33,103 nt of DNA from Bacteroidales bacterium (lineage in GTDB: Bacteria; Bacteroidota; Bacteroidia; Bacteroidales; UBA932): contig JAAYCA010000031.1 in the NCBI GenBank assembly GCA_012744435.1, positions 1 through 33,103 on the forward strand, in the 5' to 3' direction. The position numbers and the translations under genes were made by a program. Position 1 is the stretch's first letter, and every line of letters begins with the position of its first letter. Under the pieces are notes generated by a model. It was given only the letters and a program-made list of their open reading frames with translations. It ran no database searches and was not told the origin of the DNA. Below, in pieces: positions 1 to 8,104 of this stretch.

Positions 1-1141
1 CCGCCGCCGGCGCGGGAGCAGCCTTGCTCTTCATGATCAGGAACACGATCAGGGCGACGATAGCCAGTCCCAGCACGATGGCCAGCACGGGCCTGTACGC
101 CACCCATGCCACGAGGATGACCAGCAGAGACCAGATGAATCCGACCACGCCCGTGACAAGGTTGACACCCAGTTCGCCGACCTTGGCCAGCGGCGGGAGC
201 ACCTTGAGGATGGTCACGACGATGCTGAACATCATGCGCAGCGCAGCGATCACCAGGATGACGGCGAGGATGCGGAGCACCCACAGGATCGCCTTGTTGG
301 CGGCCTTCTCGCTCTCGAACATGGAGTCCATGGAATGCACGCCCATCGAGAGGGTCTGGAGGCGCTTGCCGTTCTTGTGGGTATAGGGCTTGAACGTGTC
401 GCCGACCACCTGCGCCAGGATGGAGGCGTCGCCGCCCGTTCCCTGGGTGAAGGTCACACGGACATCGCCGACGGCCGGATTGTTCGGATCCTCACCGTAG
501 TAGAGAACGTTGTTGTCCACATAGGTGTTCTGGCCGTCACCCAGATCGGCGGGCAGGGCCACGGCCTCCCGGGCGGGGATGGAATTGACCATGTCCGGCG
601 GGAGGGTATAGGCTCCGAAGCTGACCTTCTTGGCCCGCACGGCATTGTCGGGGACCGTCAGGCGGGTGCTGTTCACACCCTGGTAGTCGGGATCGTGGAA
701 GGAATTGGAATTAACAGGAGAACCTACCCATTCACGGGAATAGGTGTAAGTCGTGACGGTCTCCTGACCGCCGCCGATCTTGTCCTTGGTCTCGGAGGAG
801 GAGTGCTCCACCCACTGATAATACTCTGTGCTGCGTTTGAGCCATATGGCATTCACCTAGATGCCATAGTCGGGATCGGTGAGGGTCTCATCGGTCTTCG
901 CCAGAGCCGTAGCGTGGACCAGTTTGCCGTCGAGGGCGGCATCCACCGCAGAAACATCCGCCACGTCCACGCATTCGGTCGCGGCGGTCTTGAGCATTTT
1001 CGACGTCTTGATGGCGCGGCCTTCGTTCCACCAGAGCAGAGCGGTCGCAAGGACGAAGAAAAGCAAGCCGGACACGATTCCCTTCAGAGAACCGCCCAGC
1101 CGGTTGCCATAGCTTGTTTTGGTTACTTCTTGGTAGGCCAT
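1..1141 (-). pseudogene. TMEM43-family membrane protein, interrupted by in-frame TAG; 3' end outside window
   Basis: Starts at 1141 (MAYQEVTKTSYGNRLGG) with one N-terminal membrane segment (residues about 20-38) followed by an extracytoplasmic domain. At codon 95 a TAG (857-859) stops translation directly after the segment TDPDYGI. The same frame then runs open for about 285 codons to the window edge: I read it codon by codon from 856 to 2 and found no second stop. The downstream part begins VNAIWLKRSTEYYQWVE, which continues the conserved TMEM43 (PF07787) core, and ends in a cluster of hydrophobic helices at about 60-300, as in the family. Known members have an N-terminal and several C-terminal membrane helices; their bacterial role is unclear. 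Thirty-five bases separate it from pgk, so it may be co-transcribed. Nonsense mutation, readthrough or sequencing error cannot be told apart here. Confidence 0.8.
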
Positions 1142-1176
1142 ACACTGTTAATTTTAGAATTGGGGTTACAAACGGA

Positions 1177-2430
1177 TCAGCCGCGGATGGCTGCGATACC
1201 CGGGAGGTCCTTGCCTTCGAGGGCTTCGAGCATGGCGCCGCCGCCCGTGGAGACATAGCTGACCTTGTCGGCGTAGCCCATCTGGGTCACGGCTGCGACG
1301 GAGTCGCCACCGCCCACGAGGGTGAAAGCCCCCTTCGCCGTCGCTTCGGCGAGGTCTTCGGCGATCTCGAGCGTACCCTTGGCGAAATTCGGCATCTCGA
1401 ACACGCCGACGGGGCCGTTCCACAGGATGGTCTTGGAGTCGAGGATGACCTTCTTCCACTCCTTCAGCTGGGCGGGACCGGCGTCCATGCCCTGCCAGCC
1501 GTCGGGAATCTGGTCGGACGGGACGCACTTGGCGTTGGCGTCGTTGCTGAAATCGTCGGCGATGACGGTCTCGTTGGAAATGTAGATGTTCACGCCCTTC
1601 TCCTTCGCCTTCGCGAGGATATCGAGAGCCTGCGGCATCAGATCGTCCTCATGCAGGGACTCGCCGATCTTGCCGCCCTTGGCCTTGATGAAGGTGTAGC
1701 CCATACCGCCGCCGATGATCAGGTTGTCCACCTTCTCGAGCATGTTCTCGAGCACGGCGAGCTTGGAAGAGACCTTGGCGCCGCCGATGATGGCGGTGAA
1801 GGGACGCTGGGCGTTCTTGAGGACGTTGTCGATGGCCTTGATCTCGCCTTCCATCAGGTAGCCGAACATCTTGTCGTTGGGGAAGTAGTCGGCGATGAGG
1901 GCGGTGGAGCCGTGGGCACGGTGGGCCGTGCCGAAAGCGTCGTTGATGTAGCAGTCGGCATAAGAAGCCAGGGTCTTGACGAAATCCTTCTGGCTGGCCT
2001 TGACGGCAGCCTTGGCGGCCTTCTTCTCCTCGTCGGTGGCATCCTCGGCAAGTCCGCGGGGCTTGCCTTCCTCCTCGGCGTAGAAGCGGAGGTTCTCCAG
2101 CAGGAGGGCCTGGCCCGGCTTGAGGGCGGCCACTTCGGCCTGCGCCTTCTGGCAGTCGGCGGCGAACGCCACCGGAGCGCCGAGGCACTTGGCCACATGG
2201 TCTACGATATGGCGCAGGGAGAACTTGTCCGTCACTCCCTTGGGACGCCCGAGGTGGGACATGATGATGACGGAACCGCCTCCGGCGAGAACCTTCTTGA
2301 GGGTCGGCATGGCACGGCGGATACGGGTGTCGTCGGTGATTTCGAACTGCTCGTTGAGGGGAACGTTGAAGTCTACACGTACGATCGCCTTCTTACCGGC
2401 GAAATCGTAGGAATCGATGTGTTGTTGCAT
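1177..2430 (-). CDS. pgk: phosphoglycerate kinase
   Basis: Glycolytic/gluconeogenic enzyme that transfers phosphate between 1,3-bisphosphoglycerate and ADP in the cytoplasm. The 417-residue length is normal for the family. Visible motifs: VDFNVP at residues 19-24, SHLGRPKG from 58, GPVGVFE at 339-345 and the nucleotide-binding GGGDS at 373-377, followed by the usual C-terminal [17 protein letters not shown]. It has its own promoter-like element (2463-2470), so it is probably transcribed apart from the yidD-rnpA-hemD cluster upstream. The TMEM43-like gene follows after 35 bases. Nothing unusual in the protein. Confidence 0.98.
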   Translation of the reverse strand: MQQHIDSYDFAGKKAIVRVDFNVPLNEQFEITDDTRIRRAMPTLKKVLAGGGSVIIMSHLGRPKGVTDKFSLRHIVDHVAKCLGAPVAFAADCQKAQAEVAALKPGQALLLENLRFYAEEEGKPRGLAEDATDEEKKAAKAAVKASQKDFVKTLASYADCYINDAFGTAHRAHGSTALIADYFPNDKMFGYLMEGEIKAIDNVLKNAQRPFTAIIGGAKVSSKLAVLENMLEKVDNLIIGGGMGYTFIKAKGGKIGESLHEDDLMPQALDILAKAKEKGVNIYISNETVIADDFSNDANAKCVPSDQIPDGWQGMDAGPAQLKEWKKVILDSKTILWNGPVGVFEMPNFAKGTLEIAEDLAEATAKGAFTLVGGGDSVAAVTQMGYADKVSYVSTGGGAMLEALEGKDLPGIAAIRG

Positions 2431-2462
2431 ATTGTATAAGTGTTTGTTGATTGTCCGAAATG

Positions 2463-2470
2463 CAAATATA
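2463..2470 (-). promoter_or_regulatory. Bacteroidota-type -7 element for pgk
   Basis: TATATTTG on the minus strand matches TAnnTTTG, 32 bases upstream of the pgk start. I see no clear -33 TTG. Confidence 0.6.
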
Positions 2471-2510
2471 ACAATTTATTTTGTCATTTACCCCCCGTCA
2501 TAGCGGAGCG

Positions 2511-2542
2511 ATGATCCCGGACCGCCTACGGGACGGGATCAT
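2511..2542. repeat. inverted repeat at the 3' end of yidD
   Basis: Perfect 9-bp arms ATGATCCCG (2511-2519) and CGGGATCAT (2534-2542) around a 14-nt loop that contains the yidD stop codon. There is no T tract on the minus strand, so it is a poor intrinsic terminator. Its minus-strand text shares the 11-mer GGTCCGGGATC with the palindrome inside the tricorn protease gene, so it may be a copy of a dispersed element. Confidence 0.55.
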
Positions 2543-2768
2543 AGCCGGAGCCGCCCCAGGGATGGCAGCGCAGGATGCGCTTCAGGCTGAGCCAGAAACC
2601 CTTGAAGGGGCCGTATTTGCGGAAGGCTTCGAGAGCATACTGCGAGCAGGTGGGCGTGAAACGGCAGGTCGGCGGCTTGAGCGGCGAGATGCACAGCTGA
2701 TAGAATTTGATCAGCAGGATGAAGGGGGCGGAGAGGATCCGCTTGCAGACATCCAGGAATCCCATCAT
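2526..2768 (-). CDS. yidD: membrane protein insertion efficiency factor YidD
   Basis: Small (about 80 residues) membrane-associated protein that assists YidC-dependent insertion of inner-membrane proteins. Diagnostic features are an amphipathic N-terminus ([20 protein letters not shown]), the Cys-containing core [17 protein letters not shown] and the C-terminus [13 protein letters not shown] longer reading frame extends upstream inside rnpA, but the start is taken at 2768, where ATG overlaps the rnpA TGA (ATGATG context); 2765 is equally possible. The rnpA-yidD order is the widespread bacterial arrangement. A palindrome covers the stop codon. Confidence 0.95.
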   Translation of the reverse strand: MMGFLDVCKRILSAPFILLIKFYQLCISPLKPPTCRFTPTCSQYALEAFRKYGPFKGFWLSLKRILRCHPWGGSGYDPVP

Positions 2769-3136
2769 CCGGCGGTTTGGGCTTCCACCTTCCGCAGGAT
2801 GTCGGCGACCTCGCTGCAAATCGTTACGAAGTCCGCCGCCTCCGGGTGGGAATAAGATAGCATAAGGTCGATCCCGGGACCGGTCAGGAGCTCTTTCTGC
2901 AGCCGGTAGGCCTCGCGCATCCGTCGCTTCAGCAGGTTGCGCCGCACGGCGCGCTTGAAGAACTTCTTGGGCACGGCGACCATCAGGCGGTTGCGGCCGC
3001 CCTCACGCCCTGCCGCCCAGCAATAGCGCAGATGTGCCGTAGCGCCCCACTTTCCATCGGAAATGAGTGCGGAGACGGTCGTCTTCCCGCACAGCCTTTC
3101 CTCTTTCGGGAGGGTATGGCTTTGCGGCGCGGACAT
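2765..3136 (-). CDS. rnpA: ribonuclease P protein component
   Basis: Protein subunit of RNase P, which binds the catalytic RNA and helps remove 5' leaders from pre-tRNA. The family signature [18 protein letters not shown] lies at residues 61-78, and the 123-residue length is normal. The N-terminal segment with [17 protein letters not shown] matches the usual start of the domain. It begins immediately after the hemD stop (TAAATG) and overlaps the start of yidD, so the three are translationally linked in one operon. Close relatives in Bacteroidales carry the same hemD-rnpA-yidD order. Confidence 0.95.
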   Translation of the reverse strand: MSAPQSHTLPKEERLCGKTTVSALISDGKWGATAHLRYCWAAGREGGRNRLMVAVPKKFFKRAVRRNLLKRRMREAYRLQKELLTGPGIDLMLSYSHPEAADFVTICSEVADILRKVEAQTAG

Positions 3137-3871
3137 TTATCGGGTGGATTGGAGGTAGAGTTCGATCGCCTTGCTGATGGAAGTGGCCTCCGGGGTCGGG
3201 GCCTTGAAAGCAATGGAGAATCCCGTTTCTTCGAGGGTGCGGACAACGGCCTTGCCGAAGGAGATGAGTTTGAGCTCTCCCTGCCGGAAGTCGGGAAAAT
3301 TCTCGCGCAGCGACACCACATCGGCCGGATTGCACATGACGGCGATGTCGTAGCTGCTCAGGTCCAGTCCGCGAAGGTCCTGGCAGACGGCCTTGACGAG
3401 CACCCCCACGGAATAGTCCAGTCCGGCCGCATCCAGGTGGCTGGTGAGCGGCGCGGTGTTGGAGCCCTCGCTGGAGGCGACCAGGAATTTCTCCCCCTTG
3501 TGCTTGGCGGTGATCAAGGCGGCGATGGACGCCGGCGTACCGGTGCCGTAGAAGATCTTGCGTTTGCGGTAGACGATGTGTTTCTGGAGATACATGGCCA
3601 CGGCCTCGGTGGAGCAGAAATACTTCATGGTCTCGGGGACCTTGAAGCGCATCTCCTCGCAGAGCTTGAAATAAGCGTCGATGGCATGGCGGGAAGAGAA
3701 GATGATGGCCGTGTAGTCGGGAAGGTTGATGTGTTCCGCACGGAACTCCTTGGCCGAAAGCGGTTCGATGAGGAAGAAGGGGTGGAACGCGAGTTCCGCA
3801 CCGTACTGGTTCTGCAGGATCTCGTAAGGTGCGAGATTGGACGGAACATGCTGGGATATCAGGATCTTCAT
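3137..3871 (-). CDS. hemD: uroporphyrinogen-III synthase
   Basis: Cyclises hydroxymethylbilane to uroporphyrinogen III in tetrapyrrole synthesis. The 244-residue protein starts MKILISQHVPSNLAPYEIL and shows the two-lobed Rossmann-like pattern of HemD. The segment YTAIIFSSRHAIDAYF (about residues 53-68) is the family's conserved 'FTS..AV' region, and SYDIAVMCNPADVVSL (about 172-187) is its second-lobe counterpart. HemD sequences diverge strongly, so the call also rests on context: Bacteroidales typically keep hemD between a DUF4271 gene and rnpA. It lies 16 bases after DUF4271 and abuts rnpA. Confidence 0.85.
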   Translation of the reverse strand: MKILISQHVPSNLAPYEILQNQYGAELAFHPFFLIEPLSAKEFRAEHINLPDYTAIIFSSRHAIDAYFKLCEEMRFKVPETMKYFCSTEAVAMYLQKHIVYRKRKIFYGTGTPASIAALITAKHKGEKFLVASSEGSNTAPLTSHLDAAGLDYSVGVLVKAVCQDLRGLDLSSYDIAVMCNPADVVSLRENFPDFRQGELKLISFGKAVVRTLEETGFSIAFKAPTPEATSISKAIELYLQSTR

Positions 3872-3887
3872 CTTGCTGCAAAAGTAA

Positions 3888-4601
3888 TCAAAAAAACACT
3901 ACTACTGTCACCAACAGGGCGGCTGGAAATAATTCGAGCGCGCAAAGATACAAAATAGTTGAGAAACCAGACACTTTCGCGGCCAATAATTGCGTGGAAC
4001 GCACCATGTTGAGGAGCCAGACGGCCGCCGTTTCCCAAAGAAGGATGGTCCGGACCAGGGTGTCCGGGGCACGGAAAGCGGAACAGAATCCGATGGTGGT
4101 GAGCATCAGGACGGACAGCAGGATGATGTAATTGCCGGGGTTGTGGCGCAGGGCCGGCACGACATCGCCGCCCAGCCGCCGGGGCTGGAAGAGCAGGTAG
4201 CAGATATCACGTACAAGCAGCAGCCCGAGCAGGATCCCGGTCGTGGCGGCGACGCTCCACTGCGGCGGAATCCCTGTCAGGAAGTCCATCCGCATCAGTT
4301 CGTAGCGGTCCGCGATCAGGCACACGGGCAGCAGGAAACAGAGCGCGATCAGATTCCGGCTGCGCGCCAGCCCCATGTTGTGTTCCAGGTCCAGGGCGCC
4401 GCGCGAACGGTCATAGCTGTAGATCAGGTACGGCACGAGACGGAAGAAGTCCAGCAGGTTGAGGAGCAGCAGAAAGACCGCCGCGCAGGCCAGGATGCGG
4501 TTGACCGTGAAATCGGTCCACAGTACGCCGGCCCCGGCCGCGGGCCAGGGCTCGGCGGACATTTCCAGCGTTCCGCCACGGAAAAGCTCCCCGGTTACCA
4601 T
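3888..4601 (-). CDS. DUF4271 domain-containing membrane protein
   Basis: A 237-residue polytopic protein with about six hydrophobic segments (for example FLLLLNLLDFF, IALCFLLPVCLIA, IILLSVLMLTTIGF and the C-terminal LFPAALLVTVVVFF). It fits the uncharacterised Bacteroidota family DUF4271, whose gene is usually found directly upstream of hemD, as here. No catalytic motif is visible and its function is unknown. The start at 4601 lies three bases after the stop of the SUI1 gene; an internal Met at residue 14 is an alternative start. Being co-transcribed with hemD, rnpA and yidD suggests a link to membrane or tetrapyrrole biogenesis, but that is inference only. Confidence 0.8.
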   Translation of the reverse strand: MVTGELFRGGTLEMSAEPWPAAGAGVLWTDFTVNRILACAAVFLLLLNLLDFFRLVPYLIYSYDRSRGALDLEHNMGLARSRNLIALCFLLPVCLIADRYELMRMDFLTGIPPQWSVAATTGILLGLLLVRDICYLLFQPRRLGGDVVPALRHNPGNYIILLSVLMLTTIGFCSAFRAPDTLVRTILLWETAAVWLLNMVRSTQLLAAKVSGFSTILYLCALELFPAALLVTVVVFF

Positions 4602-4604
4602 GGA

Positions 4605-4952
4605 CTAGTTCCCCCGTTTGACCTGGTATCCCAAGCCGGTGAGCAGGGTGACCAGCTTGTCGCGAAGGTCCCCCTGGATGGTGATCTGTCCGTCCTTGGC
4701 GGTGCCGCCGACACCGCATTTGGTCTTCAACGTCTTCGCCAGGGCGGCGAGATCGTCGGCACGGCCCACGAAGCCGTCCACGAGTGTGACTTGCTTGCCG
4801 GCGCGCTGGCGCCGGTCGATCCGTACGGTGAGACGCTGCCGCTCCGGGGGCAGCGTGTCCGCTTCGGCCTCTTTTGCGGCCGTCTCGTATTGAAAGTCCG
4901 GGTTCGTGGAATATACGACGCCCAGACGGCTTTTCCAATCCTGCTGTGCCAT
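4605..4952 (-). CDS. SUI1/YciH-family translation factor
   Basis: A 115-residue protein whose C-terminal half carries the SUI1 (eIF1-like) fold: RLTVRIDRRQRAGKQVTLVDGF is followed by LAALAKTLKTKCGVGGTAKD and IQGDLRDKLVTLLTGLGY. The 'KCGVGGT' and 'QGD' signatures match bacterial YciH. Family members influence start-site fidelity on the small ribosomal subunit, but the bacterial role is only partly known. It is the first gene of the SUI1-DUF4271-hemD-rnpA-yidD operon and is driven by a promoter element at 4970-4977, back to back with the promoter of the DUF2723 gene. Confidence 0.93.
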   Translation of the reverse strand: MAQQDWKSRLGVVYSTNPDFQYETAAKEAEADTLPPERQRLTVRIDRRQRAGKQVTLVDGFVGRADDLAALAKTLKTKCGVGGTAKDGQITIQGDLRDKLVTLLTGLGYQVKRGN

Positions 4953-4969
4953 TGCTGGGATATTTTTTG

Positions 4970-4977
4970 CAAAGATA
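4970..4977 (-). promoter_or_regulatory. -7 element for the SUI1-hemD-rnpA operon
   Basis: TATCTTTG on the minus strand, 17 bases before the SUI1 start. It lies in a 53-bp divergent spacer shared with the promoter of the DUF2723 gene. Confidence 0.7.
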
Positions 4978-4991
4978 CAGATTTTTAGTTG

Positions 4992-4999
4992 TACCTTTG
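4992..4999 (+). promoter_or_regulatory. -7 element for the DUF2723 gene
   Basis: TACCTTTG matches TAnnTTTG, and a TTTG at 4966-4969 could be the -33 element (22-bp spacer). Only six bases separate the element from the ATG at 5006, so the mRNA would have almost no leader. Confidence 0.7.
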
Positions 5000-5005
5000 T
5001 AAGTT

Positions 5006-8000
5006 ATGAATGAGAAGAAATTCACCCTCTGGAACCGTATCTGCGCGACGCTCGCCTTCCTGGTCTCGACCGTCACCTATCTGCTGACCATCGAGCCGTC
5101 GGCGTCCTTCTGGGACTGCGGAGAGTTCATCGCGTCATCCTATAAGCTCGAAGTGGGCCACCCGCCCGGAAACCCCGTCTTTCAGCTCTTTGCACGCATC
5201 TTCACCCTTTTCGGCGACAATATGCACGCGGCCATTCTGGTGAATGCGCTGAGCGCACTGTGCTCCGGCCTGACGATTCTCTTCCTCTATCTGACGGTCG
5301 TGTGGCTCGCCAAACGCCTGGTGCGGCCGGCTGCGGACGGACGCTACAGCACGGCGCAGGCCGTCGCCATCTATGGTTCCGGCCTCGTGGGCGCCCTGGT
5401 ATACACTTTTTCCGATACCTTCTGGTTCTCCGCCGTGGAGGGCGAGGTATATGCGATGTCCTCGCTGATCACCGCCGTGGTGTTCTGGCTCATGACGGTC
5501 TGGTATGACCGGGCCGACGAGCCCTATGCACTGCGCTGGATCGTATTGATCGCTTTCCTGATGGGCCTGAGCATCGGCGTGCACCTGCTCAATCTGCTGG
5601 CCATCCCGGCGCTGGTCTTCATGTACTATTACCGCAAGCGGGAGGATAAGCCTTTCACTTTCCTGGAGTTGCTCAAGATCATGCTGGTGGGCGTGTTGAT
5701 CCTGGCGCTGCTGGTCTTCCTGTTCATCCCGTACCTGCCCAAGCTGGCGGCGTATTTCGATCTCTTCTTCGTGAACGTGCTCGGCCTGCCGTACAACAGC
5801 GGCGCCGCCTTCTTCCTGCTGGCCCTGCTGGCCCTGTGCTTCTGGGGCATCTTCCGGGCGACGAAGCGCGGAAAGGTCTTTCCGGCCACGGCCCTGCTCT
5901 GCATCACGACCATCACGATCGGCTTCTCGTTGTTCAGCATCGACATTATCCGCTCGTGCGCCAAGACCCCGACCAACGAATACCAGCCGGACAACGCCTT
6001 CACGCTTGTCCGCTATCTGTCCCGTGAGCAGTACGGGTCCGCCCCGCTGCTGTACGGACAGTACTACGGTGCGCCGTACGATCTCAAGACCAAGACTTAC
6101 TGGGCGCCGCTGGACGGCAAATACAAGAAAGTGGAAGGTCCGATCGACGCCAACTACGATCCGGCGGGCAAGATGCTCTTCCCCCGCATGTGGAGCACCA
6201 GCGCCGACGGCAGCTACGAGCGTTTCTACGAGACCTATACGGGCGGCAAAGGCCGGCGCGTCGCCGGCGCGACCGCCCGCAAGCCCACCATGGGCGCCAA
6301 TCTTCTCTACTTCTTCGACTACCAGATGCACTGGATGTACTGGCGCTACTTCATGTGGAACTTCGCCGGGCGGCAGAATCAGGTCCATGCTCCCAATCCG
6401 GGAGACATCTTCCACGGCAACTGGGAGAGCGGCGTGACCTTCGTCGACCATCTTCTGCTGGGCGACCAGTCCGACGCGCCGGCCACGCTGGCGGAGGACA
6501 AAGGCAGGAACCACTACTACTTCCTGCCGCTGCTGCTGGGCCTGCTGGGCCTGTTCTTCCAGTTCGACCGTGACAAGCGCGGGTGCTGGCTGACCTTCCT
6601 GATGTTCTTCATGACGGGTATCGCCATCGTGCTCTACCTCAACCAGCCGCCCTACCAGGTGCGGGAGCGCGATTATGCCTATGCCGGTTCGTTCTATTTC
6701 TTCAGTGCCTGGGCGGGGCTCGCCGTCGCGGCGCTGTTCTCCTGGATCGACGGAGCCCGCAAGGGCCGCGGCAGCCTGGTGACCGCCGGTGCGCTGACCG
6801 CCCTCTGCCTGCTCGTGCCGGTGCAGATGGCGGCTCAGAACTGGGACGACCACGACCGGTCCAACCGCCGCACCGCGGTGGAGATGGCGCGCAACTACCT
6901 GAATTCGGTGGGCGAAAACGGAATCCTCATAACCCACGGCGACAACGACACCTTCCCGCTCTGGTACGCCCAGGAAGTGGAGGACATCCGCACGGACGTG
7001 CGTATCTGCAATACTTCCCTGCTCGGCACGGACTGGCACATCGACCAGATGAAGTGGGCGGTCAACGAATCCGCGCCGCTGCCGCTTACGGTGGGACCGG
7101 AGCAATACCTGTACGGGACCAACGAATGGATTCCGATCTATGACACGCAGGAGCGCGAAATGCTCATTTCGGACGTGATGGCCGTCTTCCGGCACCCCCA
7201 GGCCAAGGCCCCGATGACCAGCGGCCGCAAGGTGGACTACATCCCTTCGCGCAAGATCGTGGTGCCGGTCAACAAGGAAAACGTCATCAAATACGGCATC
7301 ATGGATGCGAAATACGCAGACATGATCCCGGAGTCGATCGTGCTGACGATCTCCCCGGACAAGGATTATATCAGCAAGCCCGAACTGTTCCTGCTCGACC
7401 TGCTTGACGGCTACCAGTGGGACCGCCCGCTGCACGTGCTCAACATGGGCGGCGACCTCAACGTCGGCATCAAGGAGTACCTGGAATACTGTGGCTATTC
7501 CTTCAAGTTCGTGCCAATCAAGAACAAGACCACCAGCACCGAGGCGGGTTTCGTGAACACGGATGAACTCTACCGCCTGATGACGGAAGTGTACAGCTTC
7601 GATGCGGTCGCACGGGACGACTATTTCATCGATTACCAGAACATGTACACGCATCTCGGGGTCATGTCCCTCCGGGGGATGTTCGTCACCTGCGCCGACG
7701 CCTTCATGCGGGCGGGAGAGAACGACCGGGCGCTGGAAATGGTCGACAAGGCCGTCGAGGTGATGCAGCACTATCCGCTGGAGACCATCCCCCTGGGCTT
7801 CTCCGGCAACGACTACATGGTCGTCCTGATGATTGAGGACTACTACAAACTGGGTCAGCCGGACAAGGCCCGCCAGCTTGCCGGACAGCTTGGACCGGAA
7901 CTGCTGCAAAGTGCGAAATTCTATATCGAGTTCTATGAGTGGGCCCGGGACGAGTTCGAAATGGTGGGCCAGTACATCTATTTCCTCAGCGACGTGATGA

Positions 8001-8092
8001 AGCAGGGCGGCGACACGGAACTGGCCAAAATGCTCACCGATTCTCTCGTGGCCCTGGTGGACGGTGCCTCCGCTGCGCTGGACGCCTCATAA
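5006..8092 (+). CDS. DUF2723 membrane glycosyltransferase-like protein (GT-C fold)
   Basis: A 1028-residue protein with about a dozen membrane helices in its N-terminal 600 residues and a soluble C-terminal region. The first loop carries FWDCGEFIASS (residues 35-45) and GHPPGNP (51-57). In DUF2723/PMT-like GT-C proteins such acidic residues in the first periplasmic loop are expected to contribute to catalysis. The C-terminal 400 residues include conserved DUF2723 blocks (ITHGDNDTFPLWY, NGxNEW-like YGTNEWIPIY) and end in helical, TPR-like repeats. Members are thought to transfer sugar from a polyprenyl-linked donor, possibly in protein O-glycosylation, but the substrate is unproven. It heads a plus-strand run with the methyltransferase 12 bases downstream. 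The start is fixed by the first membrane helix beginning at about residue 11. Confidence 0.9.
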   Translation: MNEKKFTLWNRICATLAFLVSTVTYLLTIEPSASFWDCGEFIASSYKLEVGHPPGNPVFQLFARIFTLFGDNMHAAILVNALSALCSGLTILFLYLTVVWLAKRLVRPAADGRYSTAQAVAIYGSGLVGALVYTFSDTFWFSAVEGEVYAMSSLITAVVFWLMTVWYDRADEPYALRWIVLIAFLMGLSIGVHLLNLLAIPALVFMYYYRKREDKPFTFLELLKIMLVGVLILALLVFLFIPYLPKLAAYFDLFFVNVLGLPYNSGAAFFLLALLALCFWGIFRATKRGKVFPATALLCITTITIGFSLFSIDIIRSCAKTPTNEYQPDNAFTLVRYLSREQYGSAPLLYGQYYGAPYDLKTKTYWAPLDGKYKKVEGPIDANYDPAGKMLFPRMWSTSADGSYERFYETYTGGKGRRVAGATARKPTMGANLLYFFDYQMHWMYWRYFMWNFAGRQNQVHAPNPGDIFHGNWESGVTFVDHLLLGDQSDAPATLAEDKGRNHYYFLPLLLGLLGLFFQFDRDKRGCWLTFLMFFMTGIAIVLYLNQPPYQVRERDYAYAGSFYFFSAWAGLAVAALFSWIDGARKGRGSLVTAGALTALCLLVPVQMAAQNWDDHDRSNRRTAVEMARNYLNSVGENGILITHGDNDTFPLWYAQEVEDIRTDVRICNTSLLGTDWHIDQMKWAVNESAPLPLTVGPEQYLYGTNEWIPIYDTQEREMLISDVMAVFRHPQAKAPMTSGRKVDYIPSRKIVVPVNKENVIKYGIMDAKYADMIPESIVLTISPDKDYISKPELFLLDLLDGYQWDRPLHVLNMGGDLNVGIKEYLEYCGYSFKFVPIKNKTTSTEAGFVNTDELYRLMTEVYSFDAVARDDYFIDYQNMYTHLGVMSLRGMFVTCADAFMRAGENDRALEMVDKAVEVMQHYPLETIPLGFSGNDYMVVLMIEDYYKLGQPDKARQLAGQLGPELLQSAKFYIEFYEWARDEFEMVGQYIYFLSDVMKQGGDTELAKMLTDSLVALVDGASAALDAS

Positions 8093-8104
8093 AAGGAAGA
8101 TTCC

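Noticed and set aside
1..1141. Recoding of TAG as a sense codon throughout this genome
   Set aside because: At least eight intact genes in the window end in TAG exactly where the family ends, so TAG works as a stop.
5135..7909. Long open frame (924 codons) on the minus strand opposite the DUF2723 gene
   Set aside because: Its sequence is low in hydrophobic patterning, rich in His, Gln, Glu and Arg, and lies fully antisense to a recognised gene. It is a typical shadow frame in GC-rich DNA.
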